NCBI GenBank assembly: GCA_900552445.1
Contig: URZS01000053.1
Coordinates: 1-7,028, forward strand
Length of the DNA: 7,028 nucleotides
Direction: 5' to 3'
From: an uncultured Veillonella sp.
GTDB taxonomy: Bacteria; Bacillota; Negativicutes; Veillonellales; Veillonellaceae
The position numbers were made by a program, and so were the translations under genes. Of the stretch, positions 6,187-7,028 are shown one piece after another. Below the pieces are notes generated by a model, which was given only the letters and a program-made list of their open reading frames with translations, was not told the DNA's origin and did no database searches. Within the stretch, counting starts at the first letter, position 1. The number at the start of each line of letters is the position of its first letter.

Positions 6187-7028
6187 ATGCGAATTCAAGG
6201 GATTTCTGGATCTCGTGGCGTTGCTGTAGGCAATGTATATAGATATATTCAAGAGGAAATTGTCATTCCTGATTACACCGTGGCTGAGGACAATGTAGAA
6301 GAGGAAATTGGCAAGTTTGCAGCTGCTATGGCGGCCACTCTAAAACAATTAGATACGATTCGTCAAAAAGCGTTAGAGGAAATGGGCCCTGAAGAGGCAG
6401 CAATTTTTGAGGCGCATATGCAAATCGCACAAGACCCATCCTTGTCTGATGGCATTAAATCCCTCGTTGAGTCTAGCCATACTAATGTGGTAGCGGCTAC
6501 AGCTCAAACTATTGAAACCTTTGCAAATATCTTCCTCGGTATGGAAGATGCATATATGCGCGAACGCGGTGCGGATATTAAAGACATCGGTGATCGTTTG
6601 ATGCGCAACATGTTAGGTATGAACCCACGTGGTTTATCTCACATTTCTGGGGAAGTGATTTTGGTGGCTCAAGATTTGGCACCATCTGATACGGCTTCCC
6701 TCGATAAAAATGTTGTAAAAGGGATCGTAACAGCTGCCGGTGGTCCTACTTCTCATGCGGCTATCATGGCTCGCACCTTGGAAATCCCTGCTGTTATGGG
6801 TGTTGGTGATATTGAAAGCTTCGTAGATGGCGATAAAGCAGTGGTTCTTGGCACAGATGGTATCGTAGAAATTAATCCATCTGATGCGGATTGGGCTGAA
6901 TACACAAATCAAGCCGGGGCGTTCCAAGAGGAATTAAAACGGTTGCGCGAGTCTGCGAACCTAGAAGCTACAACGACTGATGGTCATTATGTAGAATTGT
7001 TCGGCAATATCGGTAAAGCGAAAGATGC
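6187..7028 (+). CDS. ptsI: PTS Enzyme I (phosphoenolpyruvate-protein phosphotransferase), N-terminal half
   Basis: Enzyme I is the cytoplasmic entry point of the PTS: it autophosphorylates from PEP and passes phosphate to HPr, which serves FruA and other permeases. The frame runs from the ATG at 6187 to the window edge with no stop, giving 280 codons of a protein usually about 570-580 residues long. The start MRIQGISGSRGVAVGNVY is characteristic, and AGAGGA at 6175-6180 lies 6 nt upstream. Residues about 30-145 match the helical HPr-binding domain. The swivel domain carries the phospho-His motif GGPTSHAAIMAR at 185-196, with His190 equivalent to His189 of the E. coli enzyme. The C-terminal PEP-binding barrel is beyond the window. 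HPr is often encoded just upstream of ptsI, but here the upstream neighbour is divergent dapF, so ptsH must be elsewhere. The nearby fruKA pair suggests a functional link but is on the other strand, with its own gene context. Confidence 0.96.
   Translation, partial: MRIQGISGSRGVAVGNVYRYIQEEIVIPDYTVAEDNVEEEIGKFAAAMAATLKQLDTIRQKALEEMGPEEAAIFEAHMQIAQDPSLSDGIKSLVESSHTNVVAATAQTIETFANIFLGMEDAYMRERGADIKDIGDRLMRNMLGMNPRGLSHISGEVILVAQDLAPSDTASLDKNVVKGIVTAAGGPTSHAAIMARTLEIPAVMGVGDIESFVDGDKAVVLGTDGIVEINPSDADWAEYTNQAGAFQEELKRLRESANLEATTTDGHYVELFGNIGKAKD

Noticed and set aside
6634..6927. Minus-strand open frame of 97 codons inside ptsI
   Set aside because: It lies antisense to conserved Enzyme I sequence including the phospho-His motif, and no recognisable protein family is visible.

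Overview
The window looks like chromosomal DNA from a diderm Firmicute of the Negativicutes, most likely Veillonella or a close relative. This is inferred from the combination of genes, not from a marker gene. A trimeric autotransporter membrane anchor requires an outer membrane. The PTS genes, however, are of Firmicute layout: a fused IIA-IIB-IIC fructose permease and a Bacillus-type Enzyme I. Shine-Dalgarno sites are purine-rich and intergenic DNA is AT-rich.

Layout. Positions 1-415 (+) hold the 3' end of a YadA-like trimeric autotransporter adhesin whose membrane barrel is followed by an unusual leucine-zipper tail. Positions 416-601 are a convergent intergenic region with three hairpins, the last a strong bidirectional terminator. 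Four genes then run leftward on the minus strand. In transcription order they are dapF (5877-5044), an NhaC-family antiporter (5042-3645), fruK (3535-2621) and fruA (2587-602). dapF and the antiporter gene are 1 nt apart, and fruK and fruA are 33 nt apart. A 109-nt gap separates the two pairs. Most of that gap is an array of four tandem 27-bp hairpin-forming units, the last of which runs into the antiporter's stop codon. Positions 5878-6186 are a divergent control region with a likely extended -10 promoter for dapF, a dapF leader with competing pairings, and a likely promoter for ptsI. Positions 6187-7028 (+) are the first half of ptsI, cut by the window edge.

How the genes fit together. Enzyme I takes phosphate from PEP and passes it through HPr (not in the window) to the IIA His and IIB Cys of FruA. 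FruA imports fructose as fructose-1-phosphate, and FruK phosphorylates that to fructose-1,6-bisphosphate. DapF makes meso-diaminopimelate for peptidoglycan and lysine. The antiporter is a cation or organic-acid exchanger of the inner membrane. No fructose regulator gene (FruR/Cra type) and no HPr gene are visible here.

Most of the window is ordinary metabolism. The items that best repay a second look are the 27-bp array between the antiporter and fruK, the A / A' / A arrangement in the dapF leader, and the post-barrel coiled coil of the adhesin.
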